A model generated the notes under the pieces. That model was not told the DNA's origin and did not search any database. It saw only the letters and a program-made list of their open reading frames with translations. Made by a program: the position numbers and the translations under genes. From Coniferiporia sulphurascens (taxonomy: Eukaryota; Basidiomycota; Agaricomycetes; Hymenochaetales; Hymenochaetaceae), in assembly GCA_002794785.1 (NCBI GenBank), contig NBBA01000002.1:2294001-2358000 (forward strand): a stretch of DNA of 64,000 nucleotides, written 5' to 3'. Positions 51,410-61,848 of this stretch are shown here, piece after piece. Positions within the stretch are counted from its first letter, which is position 1, and each line of letters opens with the position of its first letter.

Positions 51410-52049
51410 TTATGATGTCGCGGGTGCATCCGTATCCTTCGTCTCCGTAGCCGCAATGATATTGTTTTCTCGCAGCAAATTCTCGAGCTCGCCAGATTGG
51501 TGCACTTTTAACAGCATCAGAACTGTCAACTTTCAAAAGTTAAATATAACTCACTGCCGAGGATAATGTCGCAGCCACCAACAAACTCCCCATTAACATA
51601 CACCTGCGGAACCGTCGGCCACTCACTAAAAGACAAAATTATGTCAGATTCTCTGATGCACACTCGCAGGCTTTAACCAAGCTCACGAAAACTCCTTAAT
51701 GTCTGCCCGCAACTCCCAGTCCTCAATCACATCGTAGGTCTTGAGCTTCTCGGGAGGGACGCCGTTGATGTCAAGCACCTGGACAACAGCGCGCGAGAAT
51801 CCGCACTGGGGCGACTGCGGTGTACCCTTCATGAACACTACAAGCGGATGCTCCTTTACGGCAGCCTGGAGCTTCGCGCGAGACTCTTGGGAAAGTAAGC
51901 GGACCTGCGTTGCGCGTCCAGGAAAGCGCGTCGCGGCGGTCGCTGTCCGTAATGATGACGAGAGCTGTAGTAACACATCAGTAAAGTCTCATCTGCGGCA
52001 TTTTTGCGCGTGCAGGACGTACTGAGGAACGGAAGGCTTGACGAAGCAT
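51410..52049 (-). CDS. GRX5: Mitochondrial monothiol glutaredoxin Grx5
   Basis: Grx5 carries [2Fe-2S] clusters from the Isu scaffold to targets in the mitochondrial matrix. Exon 1 (ATG at 52047-52049) gives MLRQAFRSS. It splices to [20 protein letters not shown], together a basic, Ser/Ala-rich presequence. The glutaredoxin domain has [20 protein letters not shown] with the CGFS monothiol site, then [20 protein letters not shown] with the TVP and GGCD glutathione-binding motifs. The last exon gives [16 protein letters not shown], stop TAA at 51410-51412. Three introns. The last is 49 bases and its acceptor must be ..TTAAAAG|TGCACC to keep frame. About 155 residues, as usual. An apparent GTG start at the second exon is an artefact of missing the first exon. 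Confidence 0.94.
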
Positions 52050-52251
52050 GACGGAGACTGGTAAAGGACAGACACGTCGTGAGACAGGCAATTGCTCAGC
52101 TCTTACAGGTTTTCGACTGTTTTGGTGAATTGGTCGCACGCTGTGCCGCCGGTTACTCCGGCCACAACTTTCTGAGTCCGTATCACGTGTCAAACGGGTC
52201 CCTACAAGGTCAGTCGCGACTCTGCCTTTGGCTTTGGTGCAGCGGCCAGCT
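52050..52251. promoter_or_regulatory. Divergent promoter region, GRX5 / SDR
   Basis: 202 bases between divergent start codons, containing an ATCACGTG element at 52182-52189. Both genes are probably mitochondrial, so shared control is plausible but inferred. Confidence 0.5.
52182..52189 (+). promoter_or_regulatory. Cbf1-type E-box (ATCACGTG)
   Basis: Exact match to RTCACRTG, roughly 135 bases upstream of GRX5 and 65 bases upstream of the SDR start. It resembles the site before the CBS gene. Regulation is inferred. Confidence 0.4.
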
Positions 52252-53235
52252 ATGAAGGCCCAAAATCGCACCTTCATAATCTCTGGCGGGTGAACGCCTC
52301 TCTATTCCATTATATTACACCTCAGCTCAATAAGTCAATAAAACAGCTCCTCAGGTCTTGGCCTCGCGACTGCACACACACTTCTCGATGCCGGCGCGTC
52401 CGTGTCCATCTTAGACCTGCATGAGAACGACGAACTGCGGGGCGAGCGCGTCAAATTCTTCAAGACAGACATTACAGCTGAGGGTGAAGTAGAGGCCGCT
52501 GTAGAGGGTACGGTCTCATGGGCAAAGGAGTCAGGCGCGACTCTGGGCGGAGTAGTGAATTGCGCAGGGATCGCGACAGCTGCGAAGGTCAGTTTACAGG
52601 ACTAATACTCGTCCCTCTAAATATATCCTCAATTTCCCCCCTTCCAATGCAAAGATAATTGATGCGCATGGAAATCCACATTCCCTTGACCTATGGAACT
52701 TTGCGGTTGCAGTCAACCTGACAGGCGCATTCAACCTAATACGTCTCGTGTGCAAGCACCTTATTAATGTTCCGCCTGAGGGACCTGATGGTGAACGCGG
52801 AATTGTAATTTTCGTAGCGAGCTCGGCAGCTGTACGTCCTACGTTTAATCTCCCCTCCGTCCCGCACCCCCTTCCCCTTTTTACAGGAAGATCAGAGAAC
52901 TGAACTGGAATGTGTAGTTCGAAGGCCAACCCGGACAAGCCGCCTATTCCGCGTCCAAAGGGGCACTCGTTAGTGCTGTCCTTCCGCTTTCACGAGATCT
53001 CGCACGGCATGGCGTGCGCGTAAATGCCATCGCTCCCGGCGCGTTCGCCTCCGCCATGACGGACCGCATGCCTGAGAAGACACGACTGAGTCTCCAGCGA
53101 GAGTTGGGCTTCCCGAGGCGGTTTGGCAATGCGACAGAGTTCGCACAGACCGTACGCTGGATGGTCGAGTGTGTTTACGTCAACGGCGAAACTGTTAGAC
53201 TAAGCGGTGGATCACGATTACCCGGAAGGCTCTGA
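52252..53235 (+). CDS. Short-chain dehydrogenase, 3-hydroxyacyl-CoA dehydrogenase type-2 like
   Basis: NAD(P)-dependent Rossmann-fold enzyme. Exon 1 starts at ATG 52252 (MKAQNRTFIISGG). It splices to SSGLGLATAHTLLDAGASVS, which completes the glycine-rich cofactor loop. SILDLHEND marks the beta-2 acidic end that favours NAD. Next come VVNCAGIATAAK, AVAVNLTGAFNLIRLV and IVIFVASSAAFEGQPGQAAY, then SASK, completing the catalytic Tyr-x-x-x-Lys. VRVNAIAPGAFASAMTDRMP and the end VYVNGETVRLSGGSRLPGRL are typical of the HSD10/type-2 hydroxyacyl-CoA dehydrogenase group. Three introns (about 52290-52346, 52589-52653 and 52832-52917). About 255 residues, the standard size. No separate targeting presequence is obvious. 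Stop TGA at 53233-53235. The exact substrate is not determined. Confidence 0.88.
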
Positions 53236-53368
53236 GAAAATACACACATTCTTATATCATTTTGGTACTTAACTATAATCAATACTGCGACACTGAATCT
53301 GTGTAACAAAGATCACTTATAGGGATACAAATATTGACTTCTTCGCAAAATAAAAAAGGGGCAACCGT

Positions 53369-54528
53369 TTACAAGTACTTGATGAACCACTCGACAGCGG
53401 ACTTGAACGCATCCTCCTTGGCATCCTTGATCACAGCAACGCTCATGTCACCGCGCACTGCGAAGCCGTGCGTGCAGCCCGCGTAGTAGTCACGCCTGTA
53501 GTTCTCCGCCTCGGTCTTGCCACCCCCAAGAATCTCGTCGCCGATAGCCTGTTTCTCAGGCGGATACTGCGAGTCAACCTCGCACGAGCTGATCAGTAGC
53601 GGTAGCCCGGTCTCCTTGAACGCCACGAGGTCCTCAGGAACTTGCAGGAGCGACGGGTGGGCGACGGCGGCCACCTTGATCACGCTGTCAAACGCTAGGT
53701 TGAACACGTAGCGTGCGCCAAAGCAGTAGCCGATCGCAGCGAAGCTCGTGATTCCACGCTCCTTGAGCACCGCGATAACTTTGTCCAATGGCGGGCGCGT
53801 CTGTTCGGCCGTGTGGCCTGGGAACCACTCGCCAATGTTGAACTGTCAAAGGATGAGTAGGCCGTTCGTGTAAATCGTGAGGAAGGACCCACATTGCCCT
53901 TTTCCATTGCTTCAACGGGGATGGCATCGCCGTTGAAATAGTCCGGAATGTAAGTCTTATATTAAGCACAGTGAGAAAGCTCGCTCGTTCATTCTGCAAT
54001 AAACAAGGCAACCCACCTGGAAGCCGTTCTTCGCAAAAGCGTCGGCCTTAACAGATCGTATCGTCAGCTTTTGAGACTAAATGAGCAAAAAATTATTTAC
54101 AAGTAGCTAGAGTTTTCAAGTGCCATCAATAAACCATCTACTCATAATCGAACTAGACAACACTTACGCGATTGTTCACGAGTTCCACGCCGAAGACATC
54201 GGGCAAGAAAAGAATCGCCTTGTCCTTAGGGTAGCTGTAAATGCAGGTGCAATGACTCAGTACATGCACGGAAGCAAAGTAGGAGGGCCCAGAGATCACG
54301 CACTCGCTCTCCGGGATGGCAACATAGGTTTTGACGCCGTCCAACGTCTCGAATTTTCCTGGTGGTATGTGATCAAAGGTCTGAAACATTCTCTGGAAAA
54401 AAGGGACAATTTACCTGTGGACTCTCCCTCGTGGGTGACGCCTTCACGATGGTGGCATGATGAGTAGCTGAACGCTGATTGTGAGTATATGCGCGCTCAC
54501 CAGTAACACAGTGCTTGCAGAACGACAT
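53369..54528 (-). CDS. Dienelactone hydrolase family protein
   Basis: Alpha/beta hydrolase with a Cys nucleophile. Start ATG at 54526-54528 (MSFCKHCVTG), spliced to VTHEGESTG and KFETLDGVKTYVAIPES, the conserved start of fungal dienelactone hydrolase-like proteins. Then YPKDKAILFLPDVFGVELVN, ADAFAKNGFQ, TYIPDYFNGDAIPVEAMEKG and NFNIGEWFPGHTAEQTRPPL. The catalytic triad appears as Cys in IGYCFGARYV, Asp in SSCEVDSQYP and His in AGCTHGFAVRGD. Six introns, two with acceptors that must be chosen to keep frame. As read, the NNR..ADAF junction carries about ten extra residues (SQKLTIRSVK), so that boundary is uncertain. Stop at 53369. About 255 residues. Natural substrate unknown. Confidence 0.88.
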
Positions 54529-54860
54529 TGCTTCAAAACGAATAAGTGAGGGGGGATGTGGGAGGCGATGGAAAACCGATGATAAGGGTTGTATGCAGTG
54601 GGAGCAACCGTTCTTATACTGGAGCAGCCGTTCGCATGAAAGTGATTGTGAATTTAAACCGTGACTTTTCGAGCGGCCAATCAGCAACGCGCGACGTCAT
54701 TAGGATCTGATCAATTGTGTTGCCGGCACTTATCGGCAAAAAACAAGCGTCCCAGGCACGTGAACAAACTTCTTGGTGGCTGACTGAGTAAACATCCTTC
54801 CGTTTCCCGCCCATATTACAAAAGGACGCTTTAATGTTTGTCATTCCCTTGACCAGCTAA
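54529..54860. other. Upstream region of the dienelactone hydrolase
   Basis: 332 bases between the hydrolase start and the LRR-gene stop (both minus strand). Contains CACGTG at 54757-54762. No gene seen. Confidence 0.5.
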
Positions 54861-56793
54861 CTAATCATCAAACTCAAATCCTTCGCTGTGGAACTGTTCG
54901 ACCTGCTGGCTCGAGGAAATAGGTGAAGCCCCCGAAGTCGAATCATCGCAGAGCACAAAGATGCCTTTCCGTTTGCAGTCGACATCCATGGTCACCGCGT
55001 CCCAGTCGCCATCGGTATCCCCTATGCTTGCATCCAACGGTGTCTCCATCTCATCTAAGCAGCCCGCGCTACAGCCCCGCCATCGCACAGGGATCCCGTT
55101 CTCACCCCCAACCTTCTGCCCGGCTATCTCTTTCTCCCAGGAAAGGCGCTCCTCCGCATGAGTGACGAATACTGGCCTACGATAGTGACCATTTTCACCG
55201 ACGACTAGGTGTCTTGGAGAGGGACATTCGGAAACACAAGCTCGTGGCTTAACGCATTCATTTCGTTCTCGCAGAACCCCCGGTGATGAATAGGGCGTCG
55301 TATTAGGAGACAACAGGGATGCAATGCTGCCTGGTACACAGGACGACAGCGTTTCTCTCAGAGCTGGTGAAATTTCGTAATCCGTCGGCAGGGGCAGTTC
55401 GTACACTGTCTCCAGCATCGTCTTCGTTGACGTTGTCGATGTCAAAGTATCGTTGCCGTAAACTGGCGCGAGTAACACTCGCAGAGTAAGTTCAGAAAAT
55501 GGCGTGATTGTATAGTTCCTTTCCGTCGGACCGAACCACCGGTTCTTCAAGGGTTCTTTCGCAACATACGGGTTCTCCACGAACGGGTTTGGATCAACAG
55601 CAAGCGAAGTGAGCTTCAAGTTCGTTATTTCCGAAGGGAGATATCGCAAGCGATTATTTGCAACATTCAGTTCGCGCAAGTTACGCAACCGGCAGATTTG
55701 AGGAGGGATTTCTGTGAGCAAGTTGCCGCCTAATTGATAGAAAGTTCGGAAAATAGAGATAGGAGTAATCAGCGCAACGCATGACTGCAAGGGTCGGCTG
55801 ACTTACGAAGACTCAGCATCACTAATGCATCAAGATTGAAAAGTTCATTTGGCAGCGTCAAAATTCCGTTATTTCCAAGGAACAGGTGCACCTCATCCTC
55901 CCGCATACCCAACTTGCCAGCTCCAAACACAAGAGAATTCGTGGACTTCGAGAGCGTCCGACGCGGCAAATCTTCTCTGCTCGAAGTTGCATTATCGCGG
56001 AAGACGACGAGGTTTGACAAATCGGCAATCCTTGGCGGAATGTAAGTGAGGCCCTGCCCACTGAATACGCGGAGAAGACAATTGTGTTAGATGTAAACAA
56101 AACGATAGCACAACAAAACCGGAATACTCGCCTCAAATCGATTTTGCATTCTGCCCCATCTACCGCCTGCGCGATCGTCTCTTCCCAGAGCGTATGCTCA
56201 GGATCGTGTGAGCGAACAACCTCCTCAACACCACCGGGACCAAAGTCGTCATTTGTATTTAAATTCATTCTTGGGTACGCGTCGTGCAGATACGCGTCCC
56301 GCTCGTAGATTCCCCCGCGCTGCGCTGCGGCAAACGGATCGAAGCGAAGGCCGAAGTCTTTGCGCAGGCGTTCGCCGCGCTCATCAAGATCGCGCTCGTA
56401 CTCATCGAGATCGTAGTATTGCCGTTGCCGCTTAACTTTTACGCGCGCAGTGCCCTTGTCGTAGCGCGGCGGGCGCTTTACGGCGCGTGTCGACGCGGAG
56501 AACGGGTGTGCGGGCGACGCTTCTACATATGTCGTGATAACAGGCTGCTTGCCCTTCCCCTTCACGTCGCGCTCGCCGCGCGTAGTCCTTGCAATCGTGC
56601 CCTTCTTCTCATCTTCCTCGCCATCACTACCCTTGAAGTCTTCCTCTTCGTGGAGCTCGCTATTTAGATCGAGCGCGTACGCACCCGGAGAGGAAGGCGG
56701 GGACGAGTCGACCGTGAAGCTGCACGGTGAGGAGGGCGGTGAGGACGAGGCAAAGCCTCGATAGGAATACGATTCAAATGATGACTGCACCAT
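54861..56793 (-). CDS. Leucine-rich-repeat protein of unknown function
   Basis: Start ATG at 56791-56793 (MVQSSFESYSYRGFASSSPP). The N-terminal part is disordered, with SP-rich and acidic tracts, basic clusters (KRPPRYDKGTARVKVKRQRQ) and EDFKGSDGEEDEKKG. After intron 1 (about 56068-56130) come the repeats: LSGQGLTYIPPRIADLSNLV, NNGILTLPNELFNLDALVML, GGNLLTEIPPQICRLRNLRE and LNVANNRLRYLPSEITNLKL. These are four LRRs of the LPxxIxxLxxL type. The C-terminal part begins NPFVENPYVA..RWFGPTERN, contains a Cys-rich stretch (CVSECPSPR) and ends SEGFEFDD, stop TAG at 54861-54863. Similar LRR proteins are widespread in fungi. The repeats indicate protein binding, but a partner cannot be named. Two introns; about 600 residues. 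Confidence 0.82.
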
Positions 56794-57229
56794 GTCTACA
56801 ACCGGGGTTTGGATGCTTGGTTTATGAAGAGTTTGGGAAATGCGGCGTGTTCGTGTTTATGGACGTACAGTCTTGTGACTTGGGCGTCAGCTTCGCCAGC
56901 TTTTGGGAGTGTAATCACATGATCGCGGCAAGCTGCTTAAGATTTGATTCGATTTGAACCCGGTTAATCACTTGGACCCACAATATTACAATGCTCGAAT
57001 AAAGGAGACGAGCGCGATGGAAGCCCGAAAAAATTCGTGATTTTTAAAAATACGTTATCTTACAAGGGTCCGAATCGTCTATGGAAAAACTGAAATGTAA
57101 ATAGGAACCAGGCTTGAGGATGACCAAGCCCGGGCCGAGTCTACGGAGAACACAGAAAAGGACAGTACTAGTATCCATAATTTTGCCATTGAAACACCCC
57201 GATATATGATGTAATGAATTGCTGCACCA
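56794..57229. other. Intergenic between LRR gene and MFS gene
   Basis: 436 bases containing the LRR-gene promoter and the MFS 3' UTR (both minus strand). AT-rich around 57040-57070. No gene seen. The GATTTGATTCGATTTGAACCC stretch near 56941 looked tRNA-like but has no matching arms. Confidence 0.5.
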
Positions 57230-59702
57230 TCATGACCCAAAGGCAGAAACCACGCTTGCGAACTTGCTGCGTGCGCGGATTTGAGGACCCCAGCGGAACA
57301 GCTGATGAAAATAATACAGTTAGGTCACGCCGATGTGATAAGATAGGAGACGACGCGAACAATAAACGGTATCGGCATCATCAGAATGGCAATGCACGCA
57401 AAAAGCGTGTTCGCCCACTTGATCGAAAGGGCTTTATACATCTGCGCCGAGAACAGTGGGAACGCAGCTCCAGCCATATTTCCTATACAAAGAGTATGTT
57501 CAGTTTGAAAAACGGAATAAAGTGACAGGAAGTGGCTAACGGAGAAGACTTTGGCCCGCGAGTGCGGATGAAGCAAACGGGCCATAACTGTGTTTCAAAG
57601 TTGTTAGCAAGTTGCATCTTATAGTAATACAGGAGTCTGTCTGCTCACCAGTCAGCAAGGTAGGTGAAGACGGCAAGGTATATGATGAAATTCGACCACA
57701 TAAAGAGCTAAATGAATACGTACAGTATAAGTAAGCATTACGATGTCAATCATTGAGGCAGACTCACGGTGATACCGATGGTCATGCCGATCCAATGCAC
57801 GTTTGGCAATGATGTCCACGCATATATGAACATGGACACCGGGAAAAGTACACCGGCAAAACATGAAGAATAAAGTCTAGCTTCATGGCCTCGGGCTTTA
57901 AACATTTTGCTATGAAACGACATCAATCGAAATTATTAGACGATATGGTCGGACTTACTTGTAGATTTTCTCCTGATAAAAAAAATTACTCAGATATCCG
58001 AGAATTGTGCCGATGCTGCCCGAAAGGTAAGCCTTATATATACACATGTACATAACTGGAAAACATATTTACGCACATTAATGTGGAGAATACGGAGCCT
58101 ACTTGGCCCAGATTGAAATGGTGTATCTCTTGGAAAGCTGGAGATACGGACCTAGGCTTATGTGTCAGTGCTATGCAACGGAATAATGCTCTTGAGCGCA
58201 TACTCTATTAGAGCGTATAATATTCCCCACGCAAAGGCAATCCACAACTGCATTTGAAACGTCTGGTAAGGCAAATGAAAAGTGAAAGCAACGGGCACTG
58301 ACGCTAAAACTGGCAACCACTGGTTCAGTGATTAATAGATCTAGGAAACAATGTTGTTGAACTTCGGCATATACTCAAAACACAGGCCACTCACGAACAG
58401 GGCGAGTGCAAGAAGTTATTATCAAAGATTTAAGACTGCCCCGCTCGTCTTCGATGCGTGCCCGATAACGGTTGTCTCCTGTCCTTTTACGCAGATCCTT
58501 TGCTAGTCTAGTCAGAAGAACGGTCGATCTTGTCTCCTTAAGTATAAAGACCATGACCACAAGAAGGATCCCTGCTGTTCTGTATATTTGATAATTGTGA
58601 GTGCTGAAAAAGACCCAGGCTCCCGCTGGCAGGATGAGTACCGAGGAATACATACATAAGATAGAGCCACTGGATCCAACGCCATTCCAAATGCGCATTC
58701 ATCGCAATCCAACCAGCAAACACGGGTCCAAATCCGGTCCCTCCTATTGCGGCGATGGTGAAGGTGGCCATCGGGAGACCTCGTCTATTAATCACATCAT
58801 AAGCGTCGTCGTCAAAAGCCAGACTTGAGATTTACTTACTCATGAGGAGCCCAAATATCTGCGACAGTCCCACCGACCATAGTCGAACCCGTCGACCCTG
58901 CGGCACCTGCAATAAGCCGGAAAGCAATAACAGAATTAATATTCTTTGCCCTTAAACAACCACATATGTCAGTACGAATTTACGGCAAGGAAACGAAAGG
59001 AAGAGACAAACAAAGCGATACCGAGATGCATAATCACATAAATGAAAGTTGTGATAATGTAAAGAGGTCGTCTGCCGAATTCCTCACTCAAGGGTGCAAG
59101 AACGAGTGGGAATATGGCGAATCCGAGGACGTAGATGCTGAGACCGACTGTTGCATGGAGAGTTGATGTGTTGAGGTCGTGTGTCATAGAAGCATAGCCC
59201 ATAGTGTAAGTAGAAGCGTCAGACGCTAAACGTTATACGCGTCGGTCAGAATACATGTCCTTGCATCCCAAAAGGAATCATTTCTTATCTCACCTACCAT
59301 TCCAGTCAGTGCTGAGGCAACGATTGTAATGGCCCATTTTCGCCCCCGAGAGAAGTGGGAAGGATTACGCGAGTCGTTTTCCTCCCATTCAACCTAGTAA
59401 AGTCTGTCAGAAAAAGCCAGGATGGTAGCTTTGCTGGGTCCACAAACAAAAATAACGTCGGGAGATATGGAAGGCAAGATGAACTCATCCCCGTTCCCTT
59501 TCTCCTTCAGAGTGCTGGTGAAGTCCTAAAGGAAGCATTTGTTCAATTCGCGGGAAGAGGAAGGACACCCGGGGTTTAAACTCACTCGTGCATCAATATC
59601 TTCCTGGATGGATTTAGGATCATAAGCAGCGAGGTGTATGCCTAATTCGTCTCCTCCCGTGAGCGTCCTGATACTCGTAACAGTATCCGGAGTACTAGTC
59701 AT
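57230..59702 (-). CDS. MFS transporter, DHA1-type (drug or polyamine exporter-like)
   Basis: Twelve-helix proton antiporter family, probably plasma membrane. Start ATG at 59700-59702 (MTSTPDTVTSIRTLTGGDEL). The chain splices through DFTSTLKEKG and FILPSISPD to VEWEENDSRNPSHFSRGRKW, the conserved pre-TM1 motif of DHA1 carriers. Next come AITIVASALTGM, GLSIYVLGFAIFPLVLAPLS and EEFGRRPLYIITTFIYVI (motif A loop LAPLSEEFGRRP), then GAAGSTGSTMVGGTVADIW and GGTGFGPVFAGWIAM (motif C-like). The cytoplasmic loop has LKETRSTVLLTRLAKDLRKR. Later exons are short and AT-rich. The C-terminus reads GNMAGAAFPLFSAQMYKAL and KWANTLFACIAILMMPIPFI. It then splices to LFRWGPQIRARSKFASVVSA, stop TGA at 57230-57232. 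About ten introns; the middle exons (57600-58400) are the least certain. Substrate unknown. Confidence 0.85.
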
Positions 59703-60211
59703 TGGATTTGAGCCGTTCTGCTGTAGCTTTCCAAAAATGTTGCCCTCGTCCCGCGTTCAAGGGGGCTGGTCGGCTGTGAGAAGAAGTCGTGGGCGAAGAT
59801 GCGAAGTATTTAAGCTTTTTTTTCTCCGGTTTTTTTTTCAAGCCTGGGGGAACGGAGTTTCCGGACTGGTACCTGCAAGTAGTCTGTAGGCCGGCAGCTT
59901 AAACAGGGATATGACTCATAGAAGCCTACAAGCCCAGGACACTTCTACATACCACACTTCTCATATCACCGCAAGAGCATTTTACGTAGGATATGCGTGC
60001 TTTATTTCCGTCAGAAAGCTTGGGCATGAGCGTAGAGCGCGGTTAGAGGAGACCTACGCATTATGCAAATCTCATTTGAAGATCCCGATCTCGAGCGGCA
60101 TTCCCTTTATCGCACGTCAAGCACGTGGCAGATTAGATTATGCTTTGTCAGTTGCTAGCCTACGGCGCGAGGAGATCTGAGTCTCCTCGCTGACCAAAAG
60201 TGAAAAGTCAG
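59703..60211. other. MFS upstream region, up to the transposon
   Basis: 509 bases that should hold the MFS promoter. T-rich run at about 59815-59840, and CACGTG at 60122-60127. A plus-strand frame at 59911-60180 has no recognisable domain and is interrupted just before the transposon. Confidence 0.4.
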
Positions 60212-60213
60212 TA

Positions 60214-60225
60214 CAGTCGAACCTC
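60214..60225 (+). repeat. Left terminal inverted repeat
   Basis: CAGTCGAACCTC, preceded by TA. Exact inverse of the right end. Similarity beyond these 12 bases on the outside arm is low. Confidence 0.8.
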
Positions 60226-61081
60226 TATTAAATAAATATAACAAATGATATAAATATAGTGGTCATATGATTAATCACCTTACTAAGTGAACAATAACGC
60301 AACAATAACGCCATACGATATAGGAGCTAGATAGTTATAGTAGTACTAGCCCACAGAACATGTATATAAGGGGAGCTGGTCTCGCCCTAGAAATACATCG
60401 GTTTTACGCTGATAACCCACCTTGCCTGAACTTCACCACTGCACCTCATCGTCTACCACAACGTGTGTAGATTTTAAGAACCTCCCATAGCGGGTGGAGG
60501 TCAGTAGAACCCCAAAATATCCATTAAGAGAGGTTATTCTACTATAAGAGTTCTGGGTTTATTATGTAATAATGTACAGTGAATTTTTCGAAATTGTGCT
60601 GGAGCGAAAACGAGTGGTTTGCACTTCACTTAAAACTTCATCCTGAGTAAGTGAAGTTGCGAACAAGCCTGTTGAAACTCAGGCTCAGAGCGGTGCTGGC
60701 AGAGCCGCTTGAGTTCTGTAACTGCTCGGCAGGCCACCCCGGCACCAGTATTTTTTGATTGCAACTCCAAATTAGGAGTTGGGGAGCAGAATATTTCTCC
60801 AGAAGGATAGGAAAGGTCTGAGCTAGGCTTTTGGAGAATCCAATAGATCCCAAACATTATGAACTTGATGGAAGGACACAAAGAGCAACACAAACTTGTA
60901 ATTTTGCAGCTGAGTTGACCTCCTATAATGGATATTTCTAATAAATTTTCTTCATTTGGCTATCTGTTTACTTTATAAAATACATCCGTTATGACATAGG
61001 GATTCCCCGACTACCGACTTGGTGGGAACCCCAACCTATCCATTATGGGAGGATATCCGTTATGGGAGATGCCCGATATGG

Positions 61082-61093
61082 GAGGTTCGACTG
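61082..61093 (-). repeat. Right terminal inverted repeat
   Basis: GAGGTTCGACTG followed by TA. On the minus strand it continues CCATATCGGGCATCTCCCAT with repeated CTCCCAT units, a typical subterminal transposase-binding layout. Confidence 0.8.
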
Positions 61094-61095
61094 TA

Positions 61096-61848
61096 TAGTC
61101 TTGAGAAACGGCAGAAGACGGATCACGCGGCATTGGTAGAACTTTCATCCATATGGAAGTCATAAAAAGGTTGTGTTAAATTTAAGCTAAGGTCCACAAC
61201 GCAAATTATGGCCACCAATGTGAATGCCTAACGATGCCATAAGCTAATCATTTAGCTCTATGATCCTCAATCGAAAAAGAGCCAGGTGTGATAGATCACC
61301 TAAGTCTCGACAAGTCATCAGTGTAAGCTATTGTTGCAGAAGAGCTTTTAGACTTAGGACCGCCATAAGACCACGTGTGTAAGCCAATCAGCGGACTTGT
61401 GTATAGTCCGTGTAATCCGTGAGACCGAATTCGCTGTGCCGATTCCGACCATTACCATACGTTATGAGTCACCTACATGTTTTTGTTGAGTACCAGCTCG
61501 GAGCAGTCGACCGCAGCGTAACTTCGACCCGTGATTTTATGAGCGCGCAAACGGACCAGACGACCTAGACAGTGTTGCAAGTCATCCATATAATCTTACA
61601 GGAGAGCTGCAGGGAGGACAGAACACGTTTGATGGTCCCTGTGACCGGTGGCTATCTGAGGTCAGTTTTAGGCTGACCGCTATAAACTCAGTGGGAGGGG
61701 GAAATACTCCCTCCCGGGAGTCTTCTCTTGCACTGAATTGAGGATAAACGCGAATACTAAAAAAAAGTTGCATAAAGGCTCGACTTTTGCCCACATACCC
61801 ACAGACGCCTTTGCCTTGAGACCTCGTTCGCAACTGATTGATAGCAGC
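61096..61848. other. Intergenic between transposon and hydrolase gene
   Basis: 753 bases upstream of the hydrolase start. CACGTG at 61372-61377. From 61738 an in-frame ATG (MRINANTKKKLHKGS) could extend the hydrolase N-terminus by 37 residues, but the family-like start is at 61849. No other gene seen. Confidence 0.4.

Larger units (their letters stand above)
60212..61095. mobile_element. Short DNA transposon or MITE with 12-bp TIRs and TA target duplication (pogo/Tc1-mariner type)
   Basis: CAGTCGAACCTC at 60214-60225 and its exact reverse complement GAGGTTCGACTG at 61082-61093 bound an 880-base element. Both ends are flanked by TA, the target duplication of Tc1/mariner-superfamily elements. 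CAGTCGAACCTC-like ends are typical of pogo/Tigger-like families. The right end carries three subterminal ATGGGAG copies (about 61045-61085), and a matching GAACCTCCCATA.CGGG motif occurs internally at about 60479. No transposase domain (DDE) is visible. The only longer frames (60630-60893 minus and one overlapping) lack motifs. It is therefore likely non-autonomous or an internally deleted copy. The left 260 bases are AT-rich and contain TATATAAGG at about 60362. Confidence 0.75.

Noticed and set aside
56284..56667. 127-residue hydrophobic plus-strand frame opposite the LRR gene
   Set aside because: The hydrophobic residues are the complement of the acidic/basic coding strand. Not a membrane protein.
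56941..56975. TTCGATTTGAACCC-like sequence as a tRNA arm
   Set aside because: No matching acceptor, D or anticodon arms nearby. I found no supportable tRNA anywhere in the window.
60630..60893. 87-residue minus-strand frame inside the transposon as a transposase
   Set aside because: No DDE motif, helix-turn-helix or CENP-B domain seen; too short.
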